A stretch of DNA of 64,000 nucleotides from Chloroflexota bacterium. GTDB taxonomy: Bacteria > Chloroflexota > UBA6077 > FW602-bin22 > CADDYW01. Shown one piece after another: positions 1 through 8,410 of the stretch. Each line of letters opens with the position of its first letter. The stretch's first letter is position 1. The stretch lies in assembly GCA_021324795.1 (NCBI GenBank), contig JAJPIK010000021.1:19386-83385 (forward strand), in the 5' to 3' direction. The position numbers and the translations under genes were made by a program. The notes under the pieces are model-generated. The model did no database searches. It had not been told where the DNA came from and saw only the letters and a list, made by a program, of their open reading frames with translations.

Positions 1-459
1 GTGCTTCCCCGCTGGCAGGCCGGAACCATCAGCCCCAAGCCGCAAGACGACACCGAAGCCACCTTCTGTCGTCCACTGCAAAAAGAAGACGCCGTGGTCG
101 ACTGGTCGGCCCCGGCCGAGCTAATCGCGCGAATCTGCCGCGCCCAAACCCCTTGGCCTGGCTGCCAGACCAACTGGGACGGGCGTCAGCTCCGACTGCT
201 CACGGTCCGCGCCCGGCCAGACTGGACCGGCCCCAAGCCACCAGGCATGACCTTTTTGCTCTCCACCTCGTCCGGAGAGCCACCTGACCTCGCGGTTGCG
301 ACCGGCCAGGGCGCGCTGATCGTCGAGCAGCTCCAGTTGGCCGGCAAGAAGCCACTCCGCGCCGCCGAGTTCCTCCGTGGCCAGCCACGCTTCGTCGGCG
401 CTCGGCTTGGTGGCACTCCCAATCAAGCGACGTCAGTCGCATCTGAGCAACGAAGATGA
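1..459 (+). CDS. fmt: Methionyl-tRNA formyltransferase, C-terminal part (5' truncated by window)
   Basis: Transfers a formyl group from 10-formyl-THF to initiator Met-tRNA. Only the last 152 residues are in the window, so the GTG at base 1 should not be taken as the start. What is seen is the end of the catalytic domain and the C-terminal OB-like tRNA-binding domain: a KEDAVVDWSAPAELIARICRA segment followed by TPWPGCQTNWDGRQLRLL matches the family's IDW..pA..i...vRA..PWPGa.t...g..lki pattern, and GKKPLRAAEFLRG is the usual end. The stop overlaps the next start as ATGA (456-459), suggesting translational coupling with the SDR gene. Confidence 0.9.
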   Translation: MLPRWQAGTISPKPQDDTEATFCRPLQKEDAVVDWSAPAELIARICRAQTPWPGCQTNWDGRQLRLLTVRARPDWTGPKPPGMTFLLSTSSGEPPDLAVATGQGALIVEQLQLAGKKPLRAAEFLRGQPRFVGARLGGTPNQATSVASEQRR

Positions 460-1424
460 GCAAGCGAATCGGCGAGCCAATTCTGGTCACCGGGGCGACC
501 GGTTTTGTCGGCCATCACCTTGTGCACTGGCTGCGAAAGTCCGAGATCCCAGTGCGTGCCCTGGTCCGTCAGCCGTCCTCACCGGCCGCCCAAAAGCTCG
601 CCGCAACCGGCGTCGAGCTGGCAATTGGGCAGATCGGCGATCCGGCAAGTCTCGCCCGGGCAGCCCAGGGAGTGGGAGCGATCATCCACCTGGTGGCAAT
701 CATCCGACAGCGTGGCAAAGCGACCTACGCCGAGGTCAATTACCGGGGCACACTCAACGTTATCGAGGCCGCCCAGAGCGCACGGGTCAGGCGCCTTCTG
801 CACATGTCCGCGCTGGGCGCCAATCCATCCTCTCCCTATCCCTACTTGCGGAGCAAAGGTCTTGCCGCCGAGGCAGTTCGCCAAAGCGGTCTTGCCTATA
901 CGATCTTTCGCCCCTCGGTCATCTTCGGCGAGGGCGACGAGTTCGTCCGTTTGCTTGCCGCGGTCGTCAAAGCACTGCCGATTGTGCCAATTGTTAGCAG
1001 TGGTGAGAATCGATTGCAACCGATCTGGATCGGCGACGTGGTGGCAGCGATTGGTCATTGCCTCACCGACGAAGCAACCATCGGTCAAAGCTACGATCTG
1101 GGCGGACCCTTCCCCTTGTCTTACGAGCAGATTGTCGACACGATCTCGGAAACACTCGGCGTGCACCGCCGCAAGCTGCACCTCTCGCTCCCTTTGATGC
1201 AGACCATTGCCCAGATCCTCGATCGTCTGCTCTCAGCGCCCCCCGTCACCCCAGGTCTGCTCTCTCTGCTCGAAATCGAAAACGTTGCATCCCGCTCTGC
1301 CACCCATGATCTGACCGGTCGCGTGCCACTATCCCTTCCCGGCAATATCGACTACGTCAAGCAAATAACGTGGTGGGAAGCCTTCAGGGCAGTGGCCGGG
1401 TTTGGGCTGCCGAAATGGAATTAG
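456..1424 (+). CDS. NAD(P)-binding atypical SDR, NDUFA9-like
   Basis: The 322-residue protein has a Rossmann motif TGATGFVG near residue 11 and the RPSVIFGEGDEF motif typical of atypical short-chain dehydrogenases related to complex I subunit NDUFA9 and NAD-dependent epimerases. The canonical YxxxK is replaced here by PYLRSKG, as is common in this branch. Residues 200-322 resemble the variable substrate-binding end. Its start overlaps the fmt stop by 4 bp. Substrate is not evident; a quinone-, sugar- or lipid-linked reductase or a non-catalytic NAD(P) sensor are possible. It converges on ilvE with only 2 bp between the stop codons. Confidence 0.8.
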   Translation: MSKRIGEPILVTGATGFVGHHLVHWLRKSEIPVRALVRQPSSPAAQKLAATGVELAIGQIGDPASLARAAQGVGAIIHLVAIIRQRGKATYAEVNYRGTLNVIEAAQSARVRRLLHMSALGANPSSPYPYLRSKGLAAEAVRQSGLAYTIFRPSVIFGEGDEFVRLLAAVVKALPIVPIVSSGENRLQPIWIGDVVAAIGHCLTDEATIGQSYDLGGPFPLSYEQIVDTISETLGVHRRKLHLSLPLMQTIAQILDRLLSAPPVTPGLLSLLEIENVASRSATHDLTGRVPLSLPGNIDYVKQITWWEAFRAVAGFGLPKWN

Positions 1425-1426
1425 CT

Positions 1427-2377
1427 TTATCGCATCTCGCCAACTCGGCTGTAGATCGGAATCCGCCAGTGATCGTAGCGCTCTTCTCGGCCACGGACGA
1501 TGTCGTGATAGTATGCCTCGATCGTCGCGGTGACCGGACCGATCTCTCCAGAGCCAACGACGTAGTCGTCAACCGAGACAACGCTCACCACTTCGGCGCC
1601 GGTGCCACAGAAGAAGACCTCGTCGGCGATGTAGAGCTCAGTACGATCGATCTCTCGCTCCTGGGTCGGAATGCCAAGCACGTCACGACAGAACTGGAGG
1701 ATGCTTTGCCGGGTGATGCTTTCGAGTATCCCGCTGGTCAGACTTGGGGTGATTGCCACGCCATTGCGGACGATGAAGAGGCACGAAGCGGGACCTTCAG
1801 TGACTTTGCCTTGTTGGTTGAGGATGATCGGCTGATCGTAGCCACGCATCGTTGCTTCGATCAGAGCCATGCGACTATTCTGGTAGTTCGAGATGCACTT
1901 GACCCGGGGCGACATCTGATTGTCCGCGATCCGGTCCCACGAGCTCACGCAGGCCCGCAGCTTTCGGCCCTTACCCAGAGACGAGATAAACGGCGCAGTG
2001 CTAATCACGATACTGGTCGCACTTTCGAGGAGGGTGCCAAACCAGGTACCATCGGCCTGATAGGCCAGTGGTCGGACTCGGGTATCTTCGCGCAGTTCGT
2101 TGGCCCGGAGCAGATCGATCGAAGCTTGAACCAGATCGCCAATGGTGAACTTTGACTGCAACCGCATCAATTTCATCGAGTTCAAAAAGCGGGCATAGTG
2201 CTCACTGAATTGCAAGCCGTACAACTGCTCTTGCTCGGGATTCCAGTAGGCACTGATCCCTTCAAAAACGGCTCCCATCGTCGACCAGCCCAGGGTGGTG
2301 ACGTGCACGGTCGCAGCCTCCCAGGGAACGAAGTCGCCGTCGATCCAGACGTAGTTGCTTGGACGAGAGATGGCCAT
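1427..2377 (-). CDS. ilvE: Branched-chain amino acid aminotransferase
   Basis: Fold-type IV PLP aminotransferase that interconverts Leu, Ile and Val with their 2-oxo acids in the cytoplasm. The N-terminus NYVWIDGDFVPWEAATVHV, the VRPLAYQ segment, the PLP lysine K160 in SPRVKCISNYQNS, and the EGPASCLFIVRNG and ELYIADEVFFCGTGAEV segments are all classic for the family. Length of 316 residues is normal. The start ATG is supported by GGAGG seven bases upstream. D-amino-acid aminotransferase and aminodeoxychorismate lyase share the fold, but the GTGAEVV.V motif favours IlvE. Confidence 0.92.
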   Translation of the reverse strand: MAISRPSNYVWIDGDFVPWEAATVHVTTLGWSTMGAVFEGISAYWNPEQEQLYGLQFSEHYARFLNSMKLMRLQSKFTIGDLVQASIDLLRANELREDTRVRPLAYQADGTWFGTLLESATSIVISTAPFISSLGKGRKLRACVSSWDRIADNQMSPRVKCISNYQNSRMALIEATMRGYDQPIILNQQGKVTEGPASCLFIVRNGVAITPSLTSGILESITRQSILQFCRDVLGIPTQEREIDRTELYIADEVFFCGTGAEVVSVVSVDDYVVGSGEIGPVTATIEAYYHDIVRGREERYDHWRIPIYSRVGEMR

Positions 2378-2523
2378 GACTCAACCTCCACGGTGTCGGA
2401 AAGCTGGCATCAGTATAGCAAAACTAATCACTGGTCACTGGCGACTGATCACTCATCGTCTTGGCAGGTATCTTGCAGTTATAGCGAACAATGCCATTTT
2501 TCCCAACCAAGGATAAGGATGCC

Positions 2524-2856
2524 ATGACTGATCAACCACGCCGCCCTCGGCCGCCCCGACGACCACCCCAGCCGCAGCCACCGCCTACCGTCCCTGAGGG
2601 TACCGAGACGAACGCTCCCACCGCTGCGCCGAGCCCCCGGGCCGTGCCGCCATCGAGCTACCGAGAGCACTTGGAGAATGAGCACGGCTTGCGGGTGGTC
2701 GCCGAGGCTGGCTGGCCAACTGAGTACAAGCGATTCTTCTTGGTCCGCGGGCAAAATGGCACGCAGAAGCGCCTCGCGAGCTTCCGCGGCACCTATGCCG
2801 AAGCAGTGTCGCACTTCTATCATCTGCTCCATCCCGAGCAGAAATCCAGGCGTTGA
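2524..2856 (+). CDS. Small proline-rich protein, unknown function
   Basis: A 110-residue protein with a disordered N-terminus of about 45 residues rich in Pro, Arg and Gln, then a compact C-terminal part (SYREHLENEHGLRVVAEAGW through YAEAVSHFYHLLHPEQ). I do not recognise a family. The ATG at 2524 is preferred over one 33 bases upstream because AAGGATAAGG lies at the right distance. It ends three bases before the start of the M50 protease gene, so the two are probably cotranscribed. Confidence 0.6.
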   Translation: MTDQPRRPRPPRRPPQPQPPPTVPEGTETNAPTAAPSPRAVPPSSYREHLENEHGLRVVAEAGWPTEYKRFFLVRGQNGTQKRLASFRGTYAEAVSHFYHLLHPEQKSRR

Positions 2857-2858
2857 CC

Positions 2859-3989
2859 ATGCTTAATCACTCACTCCGTCTCGGTCGCATTCACGGGATC
2901 GAGATCGACGTCAACTGGAGCTGGCTGATCATCTTCATTCTCTTAACCTGGTCACTCGCCGTCTTCTTCTTCCCCCAGCTCTTTCCGAGTATGTCAACGA
3001 CGACCGACTGGGTGGTTGGCGCCATCAGCAGCTTGCTTTTGTTCGTATCGGTGCTGTTGCATGAGCTGAGCCATTCGTTGGTCGCCGAATCAGAAGGGAT
3101 TCCGGTCCATAGCATCACCCTGTTCGTCTTTGGCGGCGTGTCCGATATCGAGCAGGAGCCACATAGTCCGAAAGACGAATTCTTGATGGCGGCGGCTGGT
3201 CCGGCGATGAGCCTCGTGATCGGCGTGATCTGCTACGGAATCTTTCTCGCTCTGCCAAGCACTGCTCCTTCTGCAATCGCGGCCGTCTTGCTTGCTCTCG
3301 GCTTCTATAACATTACCCTGGCCATCTTCAATCTGATCCCGGGCTTTCCCCTGGACGGGGGTCGGGTATTTCGAGCGATCGTCTGGGGAATCACCGGTAG
3401 CTTCCAGAAGGCAACTCGCATCGCGACCGCGGTCGGACAATTCTTCGCCTACCTCTTCATTTTTGGCGGGCTCTTTCTGGCGATCACCGGCGCATTTCTT
3501 AGCGGTCTCTGGCTCGTTTTCATCGGCCGGTTCTTGAATAACGCCGCGGTCGGCAGCCGTCGTCAGGCCGAGTTAGAAACCTACCTGAAAAACGTTCGGG
3601 TCGCGTCGGTAATGAATCCGCATCCGCCGGAAGTGCCAGCCCAAGCCTCCCTAGAGGATTTTGTCGAGAATTACGTCCTGGCACGCAACCTCCGGGCCTT
3701 ACCGGTCGTCGCCGACCAGACCAATTGCCTGGTCGGCCTGGTGACCCTCGGCGAAGCGCGCACGGTGCCACGCGAGAGCTGGCCAGTGACGCCGGTCAGC
3801 AGCGTCATGCTGAAGGTTGATCAACTGACCGTTGCCTATCCCGACGAGCCACTCGTCCAAGCTCTGCAAGATCTCACCCGGGACGATCTGAACCAATTGC
3901 CAGTCGTTCAAAACGGCCAACTCGTCGGTATGCTGAGTCGAAGCGACATCATTCGCTACCTGCGAGTCCGACGTGAGCTCAGCAATTAG
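2859..3989 (+). CDS. Site-2-type intramembrane metalloprotease (M50B) with CBS pair
   Basis: Membrane zinc protease that cuts transmembrane segments of regulatory proteins, as in regulated intramembrane proteolysis. The zinc site HELSH is at residues 68-72 and the third ligand D166 lies in NLIPGFPLDGGR. Six or so membrane segments fill residues 20-230. Two CBS repeats follow (about 245-295 and 305-370), which in this family bind adenine nucleotides and may gate activity. ATG at 2859 is chosen over an in-frame TTG at 2853. No substrate, such as an anti-sigma factor, is encoded nearby. Confidence 0.9.
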   Translation: MLNHSLRLGRIHGIEIDVNWSWLIIFILLTWSLAVFFFPQLFPSMSTTTDWVVGAISSLLLFVSVLLHELSHSLVAESEGIPVHSITLFVFGGVSDIEQEPHSPKDEFLMAAAGPAMSLVIGVICYGIFLALPSTAPSAIAAVLLALGFYNITLAIFNLIPGFPLDGGRVFRAIVWGITGSFQKATRIATAVGQFFAYLFIFGGLFLAITGAFLSGLWLVFIGRFLNNAAVGSRRQAELETYLKNVRVASVMNPHPPEVPAQASLEDFVENYVLARNLRALPVVADQTNCLVGLVTLGEARTVPRESWPVTPVSSVMLKVDQLTVAYPDEPLVQALQDLTRDDLNQLPVVQNGQLVGMLSRSDIIRYLRVRRELSN

Positions 3990-4099
3990 ATCGAGTGCGA
4001 AAACAACAAAGGAAGCGCGGCGGTCTAAGTACCCCTTCCCGCTTAGCTAATTTCTTCCTCGCTCGCCAGTTCGGGGCGGGGCCCCTTCTTGGTTTCCCG

Positions 4100-4108
4100 T
4101 GTTATACT
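4100..4108 (+). promoter_or_regulatory. Extended -10 promoter of the PfpI gene
   Basis: TGTTATACT, an extended -10 element 40 bases before the ATG at 4148. No good -35 hexamer is seen 17 bases upstream, which extended -10 promoters do not need. The same 9-mer recurs at other gene starts in the window. Confidence 0.5.
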
Positions 4109-4147
4109 GATTCTCAGACCACCCAGAGGGAAGATTGGAGTAAACTG

Positions 4148-4696
4148 ATGGAGCTCAGCAACCGCAAAGTGGCCGTTCTGGCCGAGAATGACTACGAAGA
4201 CCTCGAGATCTGGTACCCCCTGATCCGGCTGCAGGAAGCCGGCGCCGAGATCACTGTCGTCGGAACCGGCTCGGCGGCCGCCTATAGTGGTAAGCACGGT
4301 CTGGTAGTGAAAGTCGACAAGAACGCCGACGAGGTCAACGCTCGCGATTTCGACGCGGTGATCGTGCCCGGCGGCTGGGCACCCGATCGCCTGCGCCGTT
4401 ACCCGGCCGTCTTGAAGCTCGTGAAAGAGGCCGATTCCCAGGGTAAAGTAGTCGGTGCAATCTGCCACGCTGGCTGGGTCCTCTGCTCGGCCGGCATTCT
4501 CAAGGGGCGCACCGCGACGTCAGTACCGGCGATCAAGGACGACATGATCAACGCTGGCGCCAACTGGGTCGATCAGTCAGTCGTCCGCGACGGCGGTCTC
4601 GTCACCTCGCGCACCCCGGCCGACCTGCCCGACTTCTGCCGCACCCTGATCGCCGCCATCGCCGCGGTCAAGCAACCAGTGCTGTCGAAAGTCTAG
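4148..4696 (+). CDS. DJ-1/PfpI family protein (deglycase/intracellular protease-like)
   Basis: A 182-residue class I glutamine amidotransferase-like protein. The nucleophile elbow is AICHAGW with Cys106-His107, and the acidic residues E14-D-Y-E17-D-L-E20 near the N-terminus supply the partner Glu, as in PfpI, YhbO and YfkM. Such proteins are described as intracellular peptidases, glyoxalase III or protein deglycases and are often stress-related; which applies here cannot be told. The upstream in-frame extension from 3995 has no ribosome site, whereas GGAG (4137-4140) precedes ATG 4148. Monocistronic by context. Confidence 0.88.
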   Translation: MELSNRKVAVLAENDYEDLEIWYPLIRLQEAGAEITVVGTGSAAAYSGKHGLVVKVDKNADEVNARDFDAVIVPGGWAPDRLRRYPAVLKLVKEADSQGKVVGAICHAGWVLCSAGILKGRTATSVPAIKDDMINAGANWVDQSVVRDGGLVTSRTPADLPDFCRTLIAAIAAVKQPVLSKV

Positions 4697-4873
4697 CTAG
4701 AATTGCTCGTGAAGCCTTCTGATCGGTCTCACCGATCCTGGCGTCGACCGCTTTGCGGCCGAGAAGTCGACGCGGTAGTCGGTCTGCACGATCGCGATCT
4801 GCTGGGAGGTGAAGATCGGGGGCAGACATGGCCTGCGGTTGAGTGCACCAACGTCATAGATATGGAATTGACT

Positions 4874-5187
4874 TCAGACGCTTAGCGCTCGAGGATCTGG
4901 CACCTCGAAGCCTTCGATCGCGACCCAACCGACCTCTTTGACGACCGCCGGATGATCGGCCGACGGTTCTTCGAGAATATAAAGTAGCTCTTGCCCGTAT
5001 TTCCCAAATAGGACTGGGAAGGTCGCGATCCACCCCACGTCGGGCTCATACCAGACCTCGTCCGGGTACCGGCTCACGAGCTTGCCGGCGTGCCTGCGAT
5101 ATTCTTCGGTTCGAGCGATCGCCCGCAGAAAAGCAACGAGGAGTTCTTTGTCAATACCGTTGAAGGTGGCAGCCTGCCACCAGCGAC
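4874..5187 (-). pseudogene. 5'-truncated remnant of an unknown gene
   Basis: On the minus strand an open frame runs from a TGA near 5187 to a stop at 4874 with good coding texture (…ELLVAFLRAIARTEEYRRHAG… then KLVSRYPDEVWYEPDVGW, GKYGQELLYILEEP). No ATG or GTG occurs before the internal GTG at 5075-5077, which has no ribosome site and would cut into the conserved-looking part. I read this as the 3' end of a gene that lost its beginning. Family not recognised. The surroundings 4697-4873 show nothing coding. Confidence 0.35.
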
Positions 5188-5356
5188 CGGGACCTCAGGG
5201 CCGGCAGTTAGCCCGAATCGTGCTTAAATCCGGCATTCGAGAATACCTCGGAACGTGCAGAATTGATCACTCACTGATGCATCTGCTAAGCCTGGCGGGC
5301 AGTTGCTGATTGCCATCCCCAGCGCGGCTAGTCTTGCTCCGATCAGGAGGGCGGAA

Positions 5357-5391
5357 GAGGAATCTCTGCGGACTTACTGGGGAGATTCCTC
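5357..5391. repeat. Palindromic intergenic repeat (GAGGAATCTC/GAGATTCCTC)
   Basis: Perfect 10-bp inverted arms at 5357-5366 and 5382-5391, followed by CACCGCGGCTCGGAATGA. From memory this resembles a GAGATTCCTC-GCTcGGAATGA palindrome found between genes in many bacterial genomes. No coding potential. Confidence 0.6.
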
Positions 5392-5420
5392 ACCGCGGCT
5401 CGGAATGATAGCTTCGACGG

Positions 5421-5457
5421 ACTTGGTAGATGCATCACCCACCTGATTCTACCAAGT
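5421..5457. repeat. Perfect 10-bp inverted repeat
   Basis: ACTTGGTAGA (5421-5430) and TCTACCAAGT (5448-5457) flank a 17-base loop. It lies just beyond the 3' end of the minus-strand membrane-protein gene (stop at 5489) and could act as an RNA 3' hairpin, but no T-run follows on either strand. Confidence 0.5.
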
Positions 5458-5488
5458 TCCGCGAGATTCCGTGTGATCGCATCGCCAG

Positions 5489-5779
5489 TCACTCACTCAG
5501 GAAGCGCGTCTTCAATGTCAGGCCAAACATCAGCACTGTGAGCCAAAAGCCGAGAACAAGAAGCGGAAGATCGCTCGCGCGCGGCGGTTGCCTTGCCCAA
5601 CGCCAGAAGGCCAGCGCTGTCGCGGCCACAAAATTGAACGTCCCCCAAGCTACGTTCACTGGGGGCTTCGATCGCTGACCGAACGGCGACCGAAAGACCT
5701 TGCCAGCCACCCCGAAAAGGAAGTGTGGCATCCCATTGCCGAGCAACATCCCAATGAGTAGGTACCAGAGCGATGCCAT
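5489..5779 (-). CDS. Small integral membrane protein, unknown
   Basis: A 96-residue protein with three probable membrane helices (about 3-25, 45-62 and 70-90) and the opening MASLWYLLIGMLLGNGMPHF. The ATG at 5779 is supported by GAGGTG seven bases upstream; an overlapping frame starting at 5783 lacks membrane character and is a shadow. No function can be assigned. It is divergent from the leader-RNA/ABC unit that follows. Confidence 0.6.
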   Translation of the reverse strand: MASLWYLLIGMLLGNGMPHFLFGVAGKVFRSPFGQRSKPPVNVAWGTFNFVAATALAFWRWARQPPRASDLPLLVLGFWLTVLMFGLTLKTRFLSE

Positions 5780-5966
5780 CCATTCACCTCATACAATTGG
5801 GGAGGTGCGCACGCCGAGCACGACTTCAACCGTGTTTGTTACCAGTGTATCCGGGCAGGGATTAAGACGCTAGTGCTGCGGCCACCATTTCCCCGTCGGA
5901 TCGGCCAGGATCTTCCCATTCTCGGATATCAGATAAGCCTGCCACGATCCGGCGTCCAACCAACCC

Positions 5967-5996
5967 TTGACCCGTGTGCCTCACATTTGCTATACT
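5967..5996 (+). promoter_or_regulatory. Strong sigma-70-type promoter of leader RNA and ABC exporter
   Basis: TTGACC (5967-5972), an 18-base spacer, and TGC-TATACT with the -10 at 5991-5996 and an extended TG. Predicted transcript start is near 6003, about 240 bases before the first ABC gene. Confidence 0.7.
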
Positions 5997-6002
5997 TTAG
6001 TT

Positions 6003-6210
6003 GAAGAGAAGGTCTGATGCCCGGTCTTTCGGCCGGACAAGAAGGAAAATAGGTGAGCGCAGTGGTTTTCCTTTGCGTCGTGCACAGCAGCGAGATTGGC
6101 CCCGCTGGTCGCACGAGGCGTACTGCGCCCACCGAGCGTCGTCGGTAAAGCTACCGATTCGCCAAACTGAACGCCGTGGGACGGTTCGCCGCCCGCGGCG
6201 TTTTTGTTTT
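6003..6210 (+). ncRNA. Structured leader RNA or small RNA of unknown class, ending at an intrinsic terminator
   Basis: Between the strong promoter and the ABC ATPase gene lie about 240 bases without convincing coding. They can fold. GGTGAGCGCAGT (6052-6063) pairs with ACTGCGCCCACC (6122-6133) with one mismatch, and it encloses nested stems around CAGCG/CGCTG. Next comes TCGGTA-AAGC-TACCGA (6142-6157), then a terminator. This order (promoter, multi-stem domain, terminator, ribosome site, gene) is that of a transcription-attenuating riboswitch or of a free small RNA. I could not match it to TPP, SAM, cobalamin, glycine, ykkC, ZTP, fluoride, yybP-ykoY, T-box, 6S or SRP consensus features that I know. 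Confidence 0.5.
6170..6210 (+). terminator. Strong Rho-independent terminator upstream of ABC ATPase start
   Basis: Stem AACGCCGTGGG (6170-6180) pairs with CCCGCGGCGTT (6192-6202) with one G-T wobble, extended inside by CGG-TTCG-CCG, a stable UUCG tetraloop. TTTTTGTTTT follows at 6201-6210. It sits only 31 bases before the ATG at 6242, so it would block the ABC genes unless it is conditionally opened. Confidence 0.8.
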
Positions 6211-6241
6211 CCACGGTTTTTTCGACGAGGAGGTCCGCGAC

Positions 6242-7084
6242 ATGCTCGAAGCCCACCATCCCTTTGCCGTCGAGGTCGACACCGTATCAAAGTCGTTCCT
6301 CGATGGCCAACGCATTCCCTTGCTTGGGCGGCTGAGAGGCTCTGCTCCAGCGAAACGGGTCATCGCCATCGACCGGGTCAGCCTGACCGTGCCGCGTGGC
6401 GAGATCTACGGCATTCTGGGCGCCAATGGTTCGGGCAAATCGACCTTGATCCGGCTGATCTCGACCCTCCTCTTCCCCGACCAGGGTGAGCTACACGTCT
6501 TCGGTCACGACATCATCAAGGAAGACCTGGTCGTGAAGCGCATGATCAATCGGGTGAGTGTCGAGGCAGCATTCTTCCGGGTGCTCAGTCCGACCGAAAA
6601 CCTCATGTACGCGGCACGCATGTACGGGGTCGACGCTCAGGTCGCTCGCAAGCGTATCGTCGAGATCCTCGGCCAGCTTGGTATCGACCGCCGACGCTTG
6701 GGCGAGCCGCTCCAGAAAATGTCTCGGGGTATGCAGCAGAAAGTAGCAATTGCTCGGGCCTTGCTAACCTCACCCGTCCTGCTGCTCCTCGACGAACCGA
6801 CGACCGGTCTGGATCCGCGCTCGAAGCGAGAAGTCCAGCAACTCGTCCTGAGGGTCCGCGCCGAGCATAACGCGACCGTGATCCTCACGACTCATGACCT
6901 CGACGAGGCCGAGCGACTCTGCGACCGGATCGCCGTCCTCGACCAGGGGCGGATTGTCGCCGAGGGCACCGCCGACGAACTGAAACGGCAACCGGGTTTG
7001 TCCGCCGACGCCAGCCTCGAGGACGTCTTCATGGCCTTGACCGGTCGCCCAATCGAAGAAGAAGTAGAGGAGTCGGTCAGCTAA
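6242..7084 (+). CDS. ABC-2 exporter ATP-binding protein
   Basis: A 280-residue ATPase of the DrrA/CcmA-like export class. Walker A GANGSGKST, Q-loop region, signature MSRGMQQKVAIARAL (an MSRGMQQ variant of LSGGQ), Walker B LLLLDEPTTGLD and the switch His in LTTHDLDEAE are all present. The N-terminus carries an extra strand region (RIPLLGRLRGSAPAKR) before the core. The ATG at 6242 has GAGGAGG at 6227-6233; longer readings would run into the terminator. It works with the membrane protein encoded 88 bp downstream. Substrate unknown; drugs, lipids or polysaccharides are usual for the class. Confidence 0.9.
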   Translation: MLEAHHPFAVEVDTVSKSFLDGQRIPLLGRLRGSAPAKRVIAIDRVSLTVPRGEIYGILGANGSGKSTLIRLISTLLFPDQGELHVFGHDIIKEDLVVKRMINRVSVEAAFFRVLSPTENLMYAARMYGVDAQVARKRIVEILGQLGIDRRRLGEPLQKMSRGMQQKVAIARALLTSPVLLLLDEPTTGLDPRSKREVQQLVLRVRAEHNATVILTTHDLDEAERLCDRIAVLDQGRIVAEGTADELKRQPGLSADASLEDVFMALTGRPIEEEVEESVS

Positions 7085-7172
7085 GGGAGGGGGATCTCGG
7101 CCCATCAACCATGCAGCAAGCCCCCCCTCACCTAAATCTTCCGCCAAAGGGAGCGAAAATTCTGGAGGTGCC

Positions 7173-7997
7173 ATGGCCGTCGCCGTTCGCGAAGTCCGCG
7201 CGTCCTATGCGTTCGTCGAGCGCAACTTCAATCTGGTCAAACGCTACTGGGGCTGGGAGGTCGTCTTCCTCGTTTACAGTATCGTCAATAGCTTGGCCGT
7301 CACCTACATCGGGGCCGGTATGCAGCAGATCAGCGGCCAGACGATCGATACTGGTTTCCTGATTCTCTATCTCTTAATCGGCACACTGGTCTGGAGCTAT
7401 CTGTCCGTAGTCTTTGATGCGATCAGTGATATGATCACCTGGGAGCGCTGGGAGGGGACGATCGAGTACACCTTCATGGCGCCGGTTCACCGGATTACCC
7501 ACATGATCGGCACGGTGCTCTTCGCCGTGCTCTATGGGATCATCCGTACCGCGGCGATCCTATTCGTCGTCAGCCTATTCTTCCACATCGACCTAAGTCA
7601 CGCCAACTTTCTCAGCGCGACTTTCGTCTTGCTGATTGGCAGCATCAGCTTCGTTGGCTTGGGAATCGTCACGGCGGTGCTGCCGCTGATGTTTACCGAA
7701 CGCGGCGCCCAGATGACCCGAATCGTCGAGGCAGCGCTCCTGCTCGTCTCCGGCGTCTACTATCCCATTCAAGTGCTGCCCGGCTGGCTCCAAGCAATCG
7801 GCCGAGTCTCGCCGGCCACCTACGTTCTCGACGGCATGCGCAAAAGTCTCATGAACGATGCCACTCTGCTTGCGCTCGCGCCGACGCTCGTGCCCTTACT
7901 CGTGATCGGCGCGGCGAGCATTCCGATTGGCATGACCATCTTTAACTCGGCCGAGCGTGCTGCAAAGCGGAACGGCAGCTTGAAACGGAATGGTTGA
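7173..7997 (+). CDS. ABC-2 type transporter permease
   Basis: A 274-residue membrane protein with six predicted helices (near residues 30, 62, 105-130, 140-165, 175-200 and 230-250) and the ABC-2 family segment SGVYYPIQVLPGWLQAIGRVSPATYVLDGMR in two parts around residues 190-220. It forms the membrane half of the exporter with the preceding ATPase. GGAGGTG at 7164-7170 sits close to the ATG. The 88-bp gap before it has a CCCTCACC…repeat-like stretch and no other feature. Confidence 0.88.
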   Translation: MAVAVREVRASYAFVERNFNLVKRYWGWEVVFLVYSIVNSLAVTYIGAGMQQISGQTIDTGFLILYLLIGTLVWSYLSVVFDAISDMITWERWEGTIEYTFMAPVHRITHMIGTVLFAVLYGIIRTAAILFVVSLFFHIDLSHANFLSATFVLLIGSISFVGLGIVTAVLPLMFTERGAQMTRIVEAALLLVSGVYYPIQVLPGWLQAIGRVSPATYVLDGMRKSLMNDATLLALAPTLVPLLVIGAASIPIGMTIFNSAERAAKRNGSLKRNG

Positions 7998-8011
7998 GCC
8001 GATCCGAGGCG

Positions 8012-8194
8012 TCAGACGTCGTGGGCGCTTCGGTCCTGAACCGGTAGCTCCTGGCCACAAACTTTGCACCAGCGACGCTTGACCACCGTCCCATGCATCT
8101 CGACGTCGACCGAGGGGTGGGTGCAGGTCACGGGGTTAGAGTTAGCTGCCGTGGGGACCGATTCTGCTTTCTGCCAAGGCAATCGCAGCTTCAT
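8012..8194 (-). CDS. Small zinc-ribbon-like protein
   Basis: A 60-residue basic protein with CTHPSVDVEMH…RRWCKVCGQELP: a Cys/His pair followed by CxxC, consistent with one zinc-binding site. GGGAG lies six bases before the ATG at 8194 (GTG at 8197 is the alternative). A good promoter precedes it, which argues that this short frame is real. Function unknown; a zinc-dependent nucleic-acid or protein-binding role is possible. Confidence 0.6.
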   Translation of the reverse strand: MKLRLPWQKAESVPTAANSNPVTCTHPSVDVEMHGTVVKRRWCKVCGQELPVQDRSAHDV

Positions 8195-8282
8195 CACTTT
8201 CTCCCTTCGACTGGCTCATTTCCGATGGCCATCGACCAGAGATATGTCACCGTCTAAGGCTGACCGTCTATGTCTGGTGCTT

Positions 8283-8310
8283 AGTATATACTGAGGCGTT
8301 GAGAAATCAA
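8283..8310 (-). promoter_or_regulatory. Promoter of the small zinc-ribbon gene
   Basis: Reading the minus strand: TTGATT (8310-8305), a 16-base spacer, TATACT (8288-8283). Predicted start of transcription is about 80 bases before the ATG. Confidence 0.55.
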
Positions 8311-8410
8311 TAGGATTAGCCATAATGAGTTTCAATTGGTAGCACCGCTCTCACCCTGTCAGCTCCACCCAGGGCGAGAGAGGGCTACCGAGGGCTTGCC
8401 AGCCCTGGAT

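Noticed and set aside
1370..2155. 261-codon frame antisense to ilvE
   Set aside because: Shadow of the real aminotransferase gene; the translation shows no recognisable motif.
6052..6202. T-box, 6S RNA or SRP RNA identity for the leader
   Set aside because: TGGGACGG in the terminator arm is only a faint echo of the T-box TGGNACCGCG; there is no SRP apical GGAAGCAGCC and no symmetric central bubble as in 6S RNA.
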